From positions 62,001 through 126,000 of the forward strand of contig NZ_AYMU01000007.1 of the NCBI RefSeq assembly GCF_000633395.1: DNA of 64,000 bases. The letters are read 5' to 3'. The notes under the pieces were generated by a model that worked only from the letters and a program-made list of their open reading frames with translations, ran no database searches and had not been told where the DNA came from. Below, in pieces: positions 52,925 through 61,502 of this stretch. Within the stretch, counting starts at the first letter, position 1. Each line of letters opens with the position of its first letter. The translations under genes were made by a program, and so were the position numbers. This DNA is from Pseudomonas sp. PH1b (GTDB lineage Bacteria > Pseudomonadota > Gammaproteobacteria > Pseudomonadales > Pseudomonadaceae).

Positions 52925-53349
52925 AATTCCGTCGCAAGCCCCGGGAAACCGTGGACATCAATCTCGCGTCACTGATCGACGTGGTGTTCATCCTGCTGCT
53001 GTTTTTCGTCGTGACCACCACCTTCACCCGGGAAACCCAGCTGCGGGTCGATCTGCCGGAAGCCGTCAGCGGCTCGCCGGCCGAAGACCAGCAGGTCAAG
53101 CAGCTGGACGTTGCCATCAGCGCCGACGGGGTGTTTTCGGTGAACAACCAGGTGTTGCCCAAGAACGACCTGGCGACCCTGATCGACGCCTTGCAGAAGG
53201 AGTCCGGGGGAGATACCAACCTGCCGTTGTCCATCAGTGCCGACGGCAAGACCCAACACCAAGCGGTGATCACTGCCATGGATGCGGCCGGCAAGCTCGG
53301 CTTCAGCCACCTGCGCATGACCACCGTCGAGGCGGCGCCGGCACCCTGA
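52921..53349 (+). CDS. exbD: ExbD/TolR-family protein
   Basis: ExbD/TolR protein of 142 residues with one transmembrane helix ([14 protein letters not shown]) that holds the essential Asp20, and a periplasmic domain. The GTG start overlaps the exbB stop. The pair sits at the head of a lipid A and peptidoglycan operon (lpxK, kdsB, murB), a conserved arrangement in pseudomonads. Confidence 0.92.
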   Translation: MKFRRKPRETVDINLASLIDVVFILLLFFVVTTTFTRETQLRVDLPEAVSGSPAEDQQVKQLDVAISADGVFSVNNQVLPKNDLATLIDALQKESGGDTNLPLSISADGKTQHQAVITAMDAAGKLGFSHLRMTTVEAAPAP

Positions 53350-54359
53350 TGGCACTTTCCGATCGTCTGCTCGCCGCCTGGTACCACGGCCACCCCGCGC
53401 TGAAACTGCTGCAGCCCCTGGAGTGGTTGTACCGCCGGGTGGTGGTGGGCAAGCGCCAGCGTTTCCTGGCCGGCGAAGGCGGGATCTACCAGCCTCCGGT
53501 GCCCTTGATCGTGGTGGGCAACATTACGGTCGGCGGTACGGGCAAGACTCCATTGATCCTCTGGCTGGTGGAGCACTGCCAGCGCCTCGGCCTGCGGGTC
53601 GGTGTGGTCAGCCGTGGCTACGGCGCCAAGCCGCCGCAATTGCCCTGGCGGGTGGGGCCCGAGGATGGCGCCGAAATCGCCGGTGACGAGCCGCTGCTGA
53701 TTGTCCAGCGCTGTGGCGTGCCGCTGATGATCGATCCGGATCGTAGCCGCGCGGTGCAAGCCTTGCTGGCCAGTGAAGCGCTGGACCTGATTCTCTCCGA
53801 TGACGGCCTGCAGCATTACCGCCTGGCTCGTGACCTGGAACTGGTGCTGATCGACGCCGCCCGCGGCCTGGGCAATCGCCGCTGCCTGCCGGCCGGCCCC
53901 CTGCGCGAGCCGCTGGAGCGCCTGCAAAGTGTCGATGCACTGCTCTACAACGGCGCCGTGGAAGATCGCACCGATGGTTTCGCCTTTCACCTCAAGCCCT
54001 CGGCGCTGGTCAATCTGCAAAGCGGCGAGCGCCGGCCGGTGAACCATTTCGCTGCGGGCCAGGCAGTGCACGCAGTGGCCGGTATTGGCAACCCTCAGCG
54101 TTTCTTCAACACCCTTGAAACGCTACACTGGCGGCCTGTCCCCCATGCATTTGCCGATCACGCCCAGTACAGTGCGCAAGCCTTGGCCTTCACCCCGCCA
54201 TTGCCGCTGGTCATGACCGAGAAGGACGCGGTCAAATGCCGCGCCTTCGCAGCGGCCGACTGGTGGTACCTGGCGGTCGATGCGGTGCCATCGCCGGCCT
54301 TCATCGCCTGGTTCGATACCCAGTTGATGCGCCTGCTGCCTGATCGTCTGTTGCCTTAA
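53349..54359 (+). CDS. lpxK: Tetraacyldisaccharide 4'-kinase
   Basis: Lipid A kinase of 336 residues that phosphorylates the 4' position of the tetraacyldisaccharide at the inner membrane. The P-loop is [14 protein letters not shown] near residue 57, [12 protein letters not shown] is the catalytic aspartate region and MTEKDAVKC is near the C-terminus. The ATG overlaps the exbD stop by one base. It is essential in most Gram-negatives. Identity is certain. Confidence 0.97.
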   Translation: MALSDRLLAAWYHGHPALKLLQPLEWLYRRVVVGKRQRFLAGEGGIYQPPVPLIVVGNITVGGTGKTPLILWLVEHCQRLGLRVGVVSRGYGAKPPQLPWRVGPEDGAEIAGDEPLLIVQRCGVPLMIDPDRSRAVQALLASEALDLILSDDGLQHYRLARDLELVLIDAARGLGNRRCLPAGPLREPLERLQSVDALLYNGAVEDRTDGFAFHLKPSALVNLQSGERRPVNHFAAGQAVHAVAGIGNPQRFFNTLETLHWRPVPHAFADHAQYSAQALAFTPPLPLVMTEKDAVKCRAFAAADWWYLAVDAVPSPAFIAWFDTQLMRLLPDRLLP

Positions 54360-54382
54360 TCGCTTTTATCCAGGGAATTCTC

Positions 54383-54568
54383 ATGGACACCAAACTGCTC
54401 GACATCCTTGCTTGCCCGATCTGCAAAGGTCCTCTCAAACTCAGTGCCGACAAGACCGAACTGATCAGCAAGGGTGCAGGCCTGGCCTACCCGATTCGCG
54501 ACGGCATCCCGGTGATGCTGGAGAGCGAGGCGCGCACCCTGACCAGCGAAGAGCGCCTGGATAAATGA
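54383..54568 (+). CDS. Trm112-family small protein
   Basis: Protein of 61 residues: [18 protein letters not shown] with Cys11 and Cys14, then [11 protein letters not shown]. This is the bacterial Trm112-like (YcaR) family always found between lpxK and kdsB; the rest of the zinc site (a second Cys pair) is missing. CAGGGAATTCTC precedes the ATG. Its TGA overlaps the kdsB ATG by four bases. Bacterial members have no settled role. Confidence 0.9.
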   Translation: MDTKLLDILACPICKGPLKLSADKTELISKGAGLAYPIRDGIPVMLESEARTLTSEERLDK

Positions 54569-55329
54569 CCTGCGCCTTTACTGTTGTCATTCCCGCGCGC
54601 TTTGCCTCCACCCGCTTGCCGGGCAAGCCGCTGCAACTGATCGCCGGCAAGCCGATGATCCAGTGGGTCTGGGAGCAGGCCTGCAAGAGCAGCGCCGAGC
54701 GGGTGGTGGTGGCCACCGATGACCAGCGCATCGTCGACGCCTGCCAGGGCTTTGGCGCCGAAGCGCTGCTGACCCGGGAGGACCACAACTCCGGCACCGA
54801 CCGGCTGGCGGAAGTGGCTGCCAAGCTGGGCCTGGCCGCGGACGCGATCGTGGTCAACGTGCAAGGCGACGAGCCGTTGATTCCGCCGTCGGTGATCGAC
54901 CAGGTGGCGGCCAATCTGGCGGCCCATACCGAAGCGCGCATGGCCACCCTGGCCGAGCCGATCGAGGATGCACAGACCCTGTTCAATCCGAACGTGGTCA
55001 AGGTGGTCAGCGACCTCAACGGCCTGGCGCTGACCTTCAGCCGTGCCACCTTGCCCTGGGCGCGGGATGCCTTCGCCAAGGACCGCGACCAGTTGCCGGC
55101 TGGCGTGCCTTATCGTCGGCACATCGGCATCTATGCCTATCGCGTCGGTTTCCTCCATGACTTTGTCAGCTGGGGGCCGTGCTGGCTGGAAAACACCGAA
55201 TCCCTGGAGCAACTGCGTGCCCTGTGGCATGGCGTACGGATCCACGTTGCCGACGCCCTGGAAGCGCCGCCCACCGGCGTCGATACCGCCGAAGACCTCG
55301 AGCGCGTCCGGCGCCTGTTGGAGGCCTGA
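54565..55329 (+). CDS. kdsB: CMP-KDO synthetase
   Basis: 3-deoxy-manno-octulosonate cytidylyltransferase of 254 residues, which activates KDO with CTP for lipopolysaccharide core. Motifs [26 protein letters not shown] and [11 protein letters not shown] are all present. Coupled to the Trm112-like gene upstream and to the phosphatase downstream (TGATG). Identity is certain. Confidence 0.97.
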   Translation: MTCAFTVVIPARFASTRLPGKPLQLIAGKPMIQWVWEQACKSSAERVVVATDDQRIVDACQGFGAEALLTREDHNSGTDRLAEVAAKLGLAADAIVVNVQGDEPLIPPSVIDQVAANLAAHTEARMATLAEPIEDAQTLFNPNVVKVVSDLNGLALTFSRATLPWARDAFAKDRDQLPAGVPYRRHIGIYAYRVGFLHDFVSWGPCWLENTESLEQLRALWHGVRIHVADALEAPPTGVDTAEDLERVRRLLEA

Positions 55330-55793
55330 TGCAGGTTCTGTTCGTTTGCCTGGGCAATATCTGCCGCTCGCCCACTGCCGAAGGCGTATTGCGCAGCAAG
55401 CTGCGTGAGGCCGGCCTGGACGACCAGGTGCAGGTGGCGTCCGCTGGCACCAGCGACTGGCATATCGGCAAGGCGCCGGACCAGCGCAGCCAGCGCGCAG
55501 CCTTGCAGCGAGGCTACGACCTCTCGGCACAACGGGCGCAGCAGGTCGGCAGCGCTGATTTTGCGCAATATGACCTGATCTTCGCCATGGACCAGAGCAA
55601 CCTGCGCAACCTCAAGGCCTTGCAACCGGCCCGGGGCAAGGCTGAGCTGGACCTGTTCCTGCGCCGCTATGAGTCGGCGCTGGATGAAGTGCCGGACCCG
55701 TATTACGACGGCGAACAGGGCTTCGAGCAGGTGCTGGATCTGATCGAGCAGGCGTGTGACCGGTTGGTGGTCGAATTGAAGGGGCGGTTATGA
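55329..55793 (+). CDS. Low-molecular-weight protein-tyrosine phosphatase
   Basis: LMW-PTP of 154 residues. The CX5R loop VCLGNICRSPTAEG begins at Cys7 with Arg13, and the general acid is in DEVPDPYYDG near 125. Such enzymes can dephosphorylate tyrosine kinases of exopolysaccharide systems or arginine-phosphate; no kinase is adjacent. It overlaps murB by four bases. I recall PA2978 in the same place. Confidence 0.95.
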   Translation: MQVLFVCLGNICRSPTAEGVLRSKLREAGLDDQVQVASAGTSDWHIGKAPDQRSQRAALQRGYDLSAQRAQQVGSADFAQYDLIFAMDQSNLRNLKALQPARGKAELDLFLRRYESALDEVPDPYYDGEQGFEQVLDLIEQACDRLVVELKGRL

Positions 55794-56809
55794 CCCTGCA
55801 CATTCAATCCCAGGTTTCCCTCAAGCCGTTCAACAGCTTTGGTGTCGAGGTCAAGGCGCAGCTGTTCGCCCAGGCCCATAGCGATGATGAGGTGCGTGAG
55901 GCGCTGGCCTATTGCGCCGACCGGCAATTACCGCTGCTGGTGATTGGCGGTGGCAGCAACCTGCTGTTGACGGCGGATATCCAGGCGCTGGTGTTGCGCA
56001 TGGCCAGCCGTGGCATTCGTCTGCTCAGCGATGACGGGCAGCGCGTGGTGGTGGAAGCCGAGGCCGGGGAAACCTGGCACCCCTTTGTCCAGTGGACCCT
56101 GGAGCAGGGGCTCTCGGGCCTGGAAAACCTCAGCCTGATCCCCGGTACCGTCGGCGCCGCGCCGATGCAGAACATCGGTGCCTACGGGGTGGAGATCAAG
56201 GACGTGTTCGCCGGCCTGACCGCCCTGGACCGGCAGACCGGCGAGCTGCGGGATTTCGATCTGGCGCAGTGCCAGTTCGCCTACCGCGACAGCCTGTTCA
56301 AGCACCAGGCCGGTCGCTGGCTGATCCTGCGGGTGCGCTTTGCCCTGAATCGCGTCGATCACTTGCACCTTGAGTACGGTCCGGTGCGTCAGCGTCTGAG
56401 CGAGCAGGGCATCGAGCAGCCGACTGCCAGCGATGTCAGTCGGGCAATCTGCAGCATCCGCAGCGAAAAACTCCCGGATCCGGCAGAGCTCGGCAATGCC
56501 GGCAGCTTCTTCAAGAACCCGGTGGTGTCGGCGCTGCTCGCAGCGCAGATCAAGGCGTCGCACCCGGGGGTGGTGGGTTATCCCCTGGCGGACGGGCAAG
56601 TGAAGCTGGCCGCTGGCTGGCTGATCGAGCAGGCAGGCTGGAAGGGCTTTCGCGAGGCGGATGCCGGGGTCCATCGCCTGCAATCCCTGGTGCTGGTCAA
56701 CTACGGTGCCGCCACCGGCTTGCAGTTGCTCGCCCTGGCTCAGCGGATCCAGCGCGATATCTTCGAGCGCTTCGGTGTCGAGCTGGAGATGGAGCCCAAT
56801 CTCTACTGA
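55790..56809 (+). CDS. murB: UDP-N-acetylenolpyruvoylglucosamine reductase
   Basis: FAD-dependent reductase of 339 residues that completes UDP-MurNAc for peptidoglycan. The FAD motif VIGGGSNLLL and PGTVGAAPMQNIGAYGVEI are in the first half, and the catalytic Ser is in GNAGSFFKNP. The C-terminal Glu region is FGVELEMEPNLY. It is the last gene of the envelope operon, closed by a strong terminator. Identity is certain. Confidence 0.97.
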   Translation: MTLHIQSQVSLKPFNSFGVEVKAQLFAQAHSDDEVREALAYCADRQLPLLVIGGGSNLLLTADIQALVLRMASRGIRLLSDDGQRVVVEAEAGETWHPFVQWTLEQGLSGLENLSLIPGTVGAAPMQNIGAYGVEIKDVFAGLTALDRQTGELRDFDLAQCQFAYRDSLFKHQAGRWLILRVRFALNRVDHLHLEYGPVRQRLSEQGIEQPTASDVSRAICSIRSEKLPDPAELGNAGSFFKNPVVSALLAAQIKASHPGVVGYPLADGQVKLAAGWLIEQAGWKGFREADAGVHRLQSLVLVNYGAATGLQLLALAQRIQRDIFERFGVELEMEPNLY

Positions 56810-56845
56810 CCCTGGGCTGCCTTGGCCGCAATCGTTAATGATGAA

Positions 56846-56886
56846 AAAAAAGCCTTGCCCGGCTGATGTTCGGGCAAGGCTTTTTT
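56846..56886 (+). terminator. Terminator of the lpxK-kdsB-murB operon
   Basis: AAAAAGCCTTGCCCG pairs perfectly with CGGGCAAGGCTTTTT around a nine-base loop, with six T's after it. Confidence 0.95.
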
Positions 56887-57066
56887 GTTAATTACGGCTT
56901 AACTTAGCAAGCTAAGAATGCAAGCTTTGCTGTTTTAAAAGGCCCGGTGAAGCCCTGTCTTCATAAGAGAGCCCGATTAGCCTGAGCCGATCTGCGTGCA
57001 CCGCAGCCGCGGTATTGCGCGGCAGATGGCTCGACCCCCATCACCTCACAGAATGCGGGCGTGCCC

Positions 57067-57537
57067 ATGATTACCCTGAAGCTCAACGGTCAAGATCATC
57101 AACTGGACGTCACCGAGGACATGCCGCTGTTGTGGGCGATCCGCGATGTGGCGGGCTACAACGGCACCAAGTTCGGCTGCGGCATGGGCCTGTGCGGCGC
57201 CTGTACCATTCACGTCGACGGCGACCCGGCGCGTAGTTGCATCACCCCGATCGGCTCGGTCCAGGGCAAGAACGTCAGCACCATCGACAACCTGCACACC
57301 GATCCGGTGGGGCAGGTGGTGCAGCAGGCCTGGCTGGACATCGCGGTGGCCCAGTGCGGTTACTGCCAGGGCGGGCAGATCATGTCCGCCACGGCCTTGT
57401 TGAAAGTCCACCCCAACCCCAGCGACGAGCAGATCGAAGAAGCGATGCTCGGCAATATCTGCCGCTGCGGTACCTATAACCGGATCAAGACCGCCATCCG
57501 CCAGGCGTCCAGCCACCTGCAGGAGGCCAAGGCATGA
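57067..57537 (+). CDS. 2Fe-2S subunit of a molybdenum hydroxylase (IorA-like)
   Basis: Protein of 156 residues with two [2Fe-2S] clusters: the plant-ferredoxin type at Cys38, Cys43, Cys46 and Cys58, and the second at Cys97, Cys100, Cys132 and Cys134 (CRC). This is the small subunit of isoquinoline 1-oxidoreductase-type enzymes and carries electrons from the molybdenum centre. No signal peptide; it would be exported together with its Tat-bearing partner. The ATG at 57067 is chosen over the GTG two codons earlier. Its stop overlaps the next gene. Confidence 0.92.
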   Translation: MITLKLNGQDHQLDVTEDMPLLWAIRDVAGYNGTKFGCGMGLCGACTIHVDGDPARSCITPIGSVQGKNVSTIDNLHTDPVGQVVQQAWLDIAVAQCGYCQGGQIMSATALLKVHPNPSDEQIEEAMLGNICRCGTYNRIKTAIRQASSHLQEAKA

Positions 57538-59849
57538 ACCGCCTGCCAAGTGATTTTGCGTTGAGCAACCTGAGCCGCAGGGGCTTTCTCAAGGGCGTGG
57601 GCGCCACTGGCGCCCTGGTGCTGGCCGCAAGCTGGGGCTGGCAGGACGCGTTTGCCGAGGACAAGAAGTTCGGTGCCGACGGCATGCCCCACGGCTGGGT
57701 CGATGACCCCAAGGTGTATGTGAGCATCGCTGCCGATGGCAGCGTGACGGTGATCTGCAACCGCTCGGAGATGGGCCAGGGCGTGCGCACCAGCCTGAGC
57801 ATGGTGGTGGCCGACGAGCTGGAGGCCGACTGGGCGCAGGTCAAGGTCAGGCAGGCGCCGGGGGACGAAGTGCGCTTTGGCAACCAGGACACTGATGGAT
57901 CACGCAGCATGCGTCACTGGTACGAGCCCATGCGTCGTTGCGGCGCGGCTGCGCGGAGCATGTTGGAGCAGGCGGCCGCCGAGCAATGGAATGTGCCGCT
58001 GGCGGAGTGCCGGGCGCAGTTGCACAAGGTGGTCCACCAGCCCAGCGGGCGCGAACTGGGGTACGGCGCCTTGGCCGCGGCAGCAGCCGCCTTGGCGGTG
58101 CCGGCCCGGGACAGCCTGGGCCTGAAGCAGCCTGGAGAGTTTCGCTATATCGGCAAGGAGGCGACCCGGGCCATCGACGGCCAGGACATCGTCAACGGCC
58201 GTGCAGTGTATGGCGCCGATGTGCATTTTGACGGCATGCTCTACGCGGCGGTGGCGCGGCCAAGGGTCTATGGCGGCACCGTCAAGTCGGTGGATGACAG
58301 TGCGGCGTTGAAGGTGCCTGGGGTGATCAAGGTGATGCCCATCGACAGTCGACCCTTGCCGTCCGAGTTCCAGCCCCTGGGGGGCGTGGCGGTGGTGGCG
58401 AGCAATACCTGGGCGGCGATCAAGGGCCGCGATGCACTGAAGATCGAGTGGAACGATGGGGTCAATGGCGGCTACAACTCCGTCGAATACCGCAAGGAAC
58501 TGGAAGCTGCGGCGCAAAAGCCGGGCAAGGTGGTGCGCAGTACCGGCAATCTCGACGAAGCCTTGAGTGGTGCCGATAGCAGCCTGGAGGCCACCTACTA
58601 TTTGCCGCACCTGGCCCAGGCTCCCATGGAGCCCATGGTGGCCGTGGCGCGCTTCGAGAATGGGCGCTGCGAAGCCTGGGCACCGAGCCAGGCGCCCCAG
58701 GTCACCCGCGAGCGGATTGCCGAACGCCTGGGCATAGGGTTTGACCAGGTCACGGTGAACGTCACGCTGCTGGGTGGCGGCTTCGGTCGCAAATCCAAGC
58801 CGGACTTCATTCTCGAAGCGGCGATCCTGGCCAAGGCTTTCCCCGGCAAGGCGATGCGGGTGCAATGGACCCGGGAAGACGATATCCACAACTCCTACTT
58901 CCATACGGTGTCGGCGGAGTACCTCAAGGCCGGGCTGAACAAGGACGGCATGCCGGCGGCCTGGCTGCATCGCACGGTGGCGCCCAGCATCACCGCGCTG
59001 TTCGCTCCGGGGATGAGCCACGAGGGGGCCTTCGAGCTGGGCATGGGGTTCACCAACATGGCCTATGCCATTCCCAATGTGCGCCTGGAGAACCCCGAAG
59101 CCGCTGCCCATACCCGGGTTGGCTGGTATCGCTCGGTGTCGAACATTCCCCATGGCTTCGCGATCCAGAGTTTTGTCGACGAACTGGCCCACAAGGCCGG
59201 CCAGGACCCGCTGAAGTACCAGCTCAGGCTGCTGGGGCCGGATCGTCAGATCGATCCGCGAACCTTGAGCGAAGAGTGGAACTATGGCGAATCCCCCGAG
59301 CGCTACCCCATCGACACCGGACGCTTGCGCACGGTGCTGGAAACCGCGGCCAAGGCTGCCGGCTGGGGGCGCTCGCTGCCCAAGGGGCGCGGTCTGGGCC
59401 TGGCGGTGCACTACAGCTTCGTGACCTATGTGGCCGCGGCCATCGAGGTCGAGGTCAAGGAGGATGGCACGCTGATCGTGCACAAGGCCGATATCGCCGT
59501 GGATTGCGGGCCGCAGATCAACCCGGAGCGTATCCGCTCGCAGTTCGAGGGGGCTTGCGTCATGGGGTTGGGGAACGCGGTACTGGGGGAAATCAGCTTC
59601 AAGGATGGCAAGGTCCAGCAGGATAACTTCCATATGTATGAGGTGGCGCGGATGTCCCTGGCGCCCAAAGAGGTGCAGGTGCATCTGGTCACGCCAGTGG
59701 GCGATGTGCCGTTGGGCGGTGTCGGCGAGCCGGGTGTACCGCCGATTGCGCCGGCCTTGTGCAATGCGATCTTCGCTGCCACCGGCAAGCGCATCCGCAA
59801 CTTGCCGGTGCGCTACCAGTTGCAAGGCTGGCAGCAGGCGGGAGCCTGA
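57534..59849 (+). CDS. Molybdopterin-binding subunit with Tat signal (IorB-like)
   Basis: Large subunit of 771 residues of the xanthine dehydrogenase family. The Tat signal is SRRGFLKG at residues 14-21 with a hydrophobic region after it, so the enzyme is folded with its cofactor and exported to the periplasm. The cofactor domains show [12 protein letters not shown] and the active-site Glu is in [10 protein letters not shown] near 740. The substrate (N-heterocycle or aldehyde) is unknown. No FAD subunit or cytochrome gene is present, so the electron acceptor is open. Confidence 0.92.
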   Translation: MNRLPSDFALSNLSRRGFLKGVGATGALVLAASWGWQDAFAEDKKFGADGMPHGWVDDPKVYVSIAADGSVTVICNRSEMGQGVRTSLSMVVADELEADWAQVKVRQAPGDEVRFGNQDTDGSRSMRHWYEPMRRCGAAARSMLEQAAAEQWNVPLAECRAQLHKVVHQPSGRELGYGALAAAAAALAVPARDSLGLKQPGEFRYIGKEATRAIDGQDIVNGRAVYGADVHFDGMLYAAVARPRVYGGTVKSVDDSAALKVPGVIKVMPIDSRPLPSEFQPLGGVAVVASNTWAAIKGRDALKIEWNDGVNGGYNSVEYRKELEAAAQKPGKVVRSTGNLDEALSGADSSLEATYYLPHLAQAPMEPMVAVARFENGRCEAWAPSQAPQVTRERIAERLGIGFDQVTVNVTLLGGGFGRKSKPDFILEAAILAKAFPGKAMRVQWTREDDIHNSYFHTVSAEYLKAGLNKDGMPAAWLHRTVAPSITALFAPGMSHEGAFELGMGFTNMAYAIPNVRLENPEAAAHTRVGWYRSVSNIPHGFAIQSFVDELAHKAGQDPLKYQLRLLGPDRQIDPRTLSEEWNYGESPERYPIDTGRLRTVLETAAKAAGWGRSLPKGRGLGLAVHYSFVTYVAAAIEVEVKEDGTLIVHKADIAVDCGPQINPERIRSQFEGACVMGLGNAVLGEISFKDGKVQQDNFHMYEVARMSLAPKEVQVHLVTPVGDVPLGGVGEPGVPPIAPALCNAIFAATGKRIRNLPVRYQLQGWQQAGA

Positions 59850-60844
59850 TGGACGGCGTTGACCTGAATGTCCTGCGCAGCGTCCTGGAGTGGCGTCGCG
59901 CCGGGCGAGCCGTGGTGCTCTACAGCGTGGTCCAGACCTGGGGCAGTGCGCCCCGGCCGCCGGGGGCCATGCTGGCCCTGCGTGACGATGGCGTGTTGAT
60001 CGGCTCGGTGTCCGGGGGCTGTATCGAGGACGATCTGATCGCTCGCCTGGGAGACGGACGCTTGTCCCCGGTGGGGCCACCGGTGCGAGTGGTGACCTAT
60101 GGCGTCAGCCTGGAGGAGGCCGCGCGTTTTGGCCTGCCTTGTGGAGGAACCTTGCGCCTGACAGAGGAGCGGGTTGGCGATCCGGCCTGGATCGAGCAGT
60201 TGCTGGAGCGCTGTGAAGCGCACCAGATTGTCGCCAGGGAGTTGAACCTGAGTACTGGCGAGGTGCTGCTTCGGGCTGCGAGCAGGGCGGATGAGCTGGC
60301 CTTTGATGGGCTGGTCTTGCGGGCGATCTACGGGCCGCGCTGGCGCTTGCTGCTGATCGGCGCCGGGCAGTTGTCGCGGTATGTGGCGCAAATGGCCCGC
60401 CTGCTGGACTTCGAGGTGCTGGTCTGTGATCCGCGCCAGGAGTTCGTCCATGGTTGGGAGGATCAGGATGGGCGATTTGTCGCTGGCATGCCCGACGATG
60501 CGGTGTTGAGCATCGAACCTGACGAACGCACGGCGGTGGTCGCCCTGACCCATGATCCACGCCTGGATGACATGGCGCTGCTGACGGCGCTCGACTCCCG
60601 GGCGTTCTATGTCGGGGCCCTGGGATCCAGGGTCAACAGTCAGAAGCGTCGGGACAACCTGGCGCTGCTGGGCTTGTCGGCAGAGGCCATCGCGCGTTTG
60701 CATGGGCCTGTCGGCCTGTACATCGGCAGCCATACACCGGCAGAGATCGCCTTGTCGCTGATGGCGGAAATCGTCGCGATCAAGAATGGCATCGACTCGT
60801 TGCAGAGGGCGCCGTTGCCACGCATGAGCGAGGTGGCGACATGA
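59849..60844 (+). CDS. XdhC-family molybdenum cofactor insertion protein
   Basis: XdhC/CoxI chaperone of 331 residues. N-terminal XdhC_CoxI domain with WGSAPRPPGAM and GSVSGGCIEDDL; C-terminal Rossmann domain with LLLIGAGQLSRYVAQMA and the VGALGSRVNSQKRRDNL motif. Such proteins bind and sulfurate the molybdenum cofactor before insertion into the partner enzyme. TGATG coupling to the large subunit; ATGA overlap to the next gene. Confidence 0.92.
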   Translation: MDGVDLNVLRSVLEWRRAGRAVVLYSVVQTWGSAPRPPGAMLALRDDGVLIGSVSGGCIEDDLIARLGDGRLSPVGPPVRVVTYGVSLEEAARFGLPCGGTLRLTEERVGDPAWIEQLLERCEAHQIVARELNLSTGEVLLRAASRADELAFDGLVLRAIYGPRWRLLLIGAGQLSRYVAQMARLLDFEVLVCDPRQEFVHGWEDQDGRFVAGMPDDAVLSIEPDERTAVVALTHDPRLDDMALLTALDSRAFYVGALGSRVNSQKRRDNLALLGLSAEAIARLHGPVGLYIGSHTPAEIALSLMAEIVAIKNGIDSLQRAPLPRMSEVAT

Positions 60845-61437
60845 CCGCTTTGCCCTGCGCCATCATCCTGGCTGCGGGGCAGGGCAGTCGGTATCGGCAG
60901 GTGGCGGGGGCGGATCAGGACAAGTTGCTGGCCCCCTGCCAGGGGCGTGACGGGAAAATCCGCCCGGTGCTGGAGCAGGTGCTGGTGAACCTGCCGGATG
61001 AAGTGGTCGCTAGGGTGCTGGTGACTACCGGCGGTCGGCCGTGGGTGGCAGATCTGGCGCGGGCCTATGGGTGTCGGGTATTGCTGCTGGACTCCACCGG
61101 CATGGGGCATAGCCTGGCGGCGGCGGTGGCTGCCAGTGCCGATGCCAATGGCTGGCTGGTGCTGCTGGGGGATATGCCTTTTGTCTTGCCGGCTACCGCG
61201 ATGCAAGTGGTAGCGGCGCTGACCGAGGAGAGTATCAGCGTACCCCGCCTGGGTGCCGCTCTTGGGCATCCGGTCGGCTTCGGTCGGGCCTATGGCACGG
61301 CGTTGCAAGGCTTGTCCGGTGACCGGGGCGCCAAGCCGCTGTTCGCCTCGGGCAAGGTGGTGGAGGTCGCAGTGACTGATCCTGGAGTGGTATGGGATGT
61401 GGACCTGCCGCAGGCGTTGCTCTATCAGGAGGAGTGA
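60841..61437 (+). CDS. Molybdenum cofactor cytidylyltransferase (MocA-like)
   Basis: Nucleotidyltransferase of 198 residues. IILAAGQGSRY is the NTP-binding loop, GMGHSLAAAVAAS matches the MocA branch, and LLGDMPFV with PVGFGRAYG complete the fold. MocA makes the CMP form of the molybdenum cofactor that periplasmic xanthine dehydrogenase-family enzymes use. Its position last in this operon fits that. The terminator at 61451 follows. Confidence 0.88.
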   Translation: MTALPCAIILAAGQGSRYRQVAGADQDKLLAPCQGRDGKIRPVLEQVLVNLPDEVVARVLVTTGGRPWVADLARAYGCRVLLLDSTGMGHSLAAAVAASADANGWLVLLGDMPFVLPATAMQVVAALTEESISVPRLGAALGHPVGFGRAYGTALQGLSGDRGAKPLFASGKVVEVAVTDPGVVWDVDLPQALLYQEE

Positions 61438-61450
61438 ATGCCACGGGCAT

Positions 61451-61488
61451 GAAAAAGCCCCGCCCGGTTACCCGGGCGGGGCTTTTTC
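61451..61488. terminator. Bidirectional terminator between the Mo operon and rne
   Basis: GAAAAAGCCCCGCCCGG pairs with CCGGGCGGGGCTTTTTC in a 17-base perfect stem with a four-base loop. A's and T's flank it, so it serves both convergent transcripts. Confidence 0.95.
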
Positions 61489-61502
61489 ATTGGCCGATTG
61501 AA

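Noticed and set aside
57900..60080. 726-codon minus-strand frame opposite the molybdenum subunit gene
   Set aside because: Antisense to a clear gene and no ribosome site.
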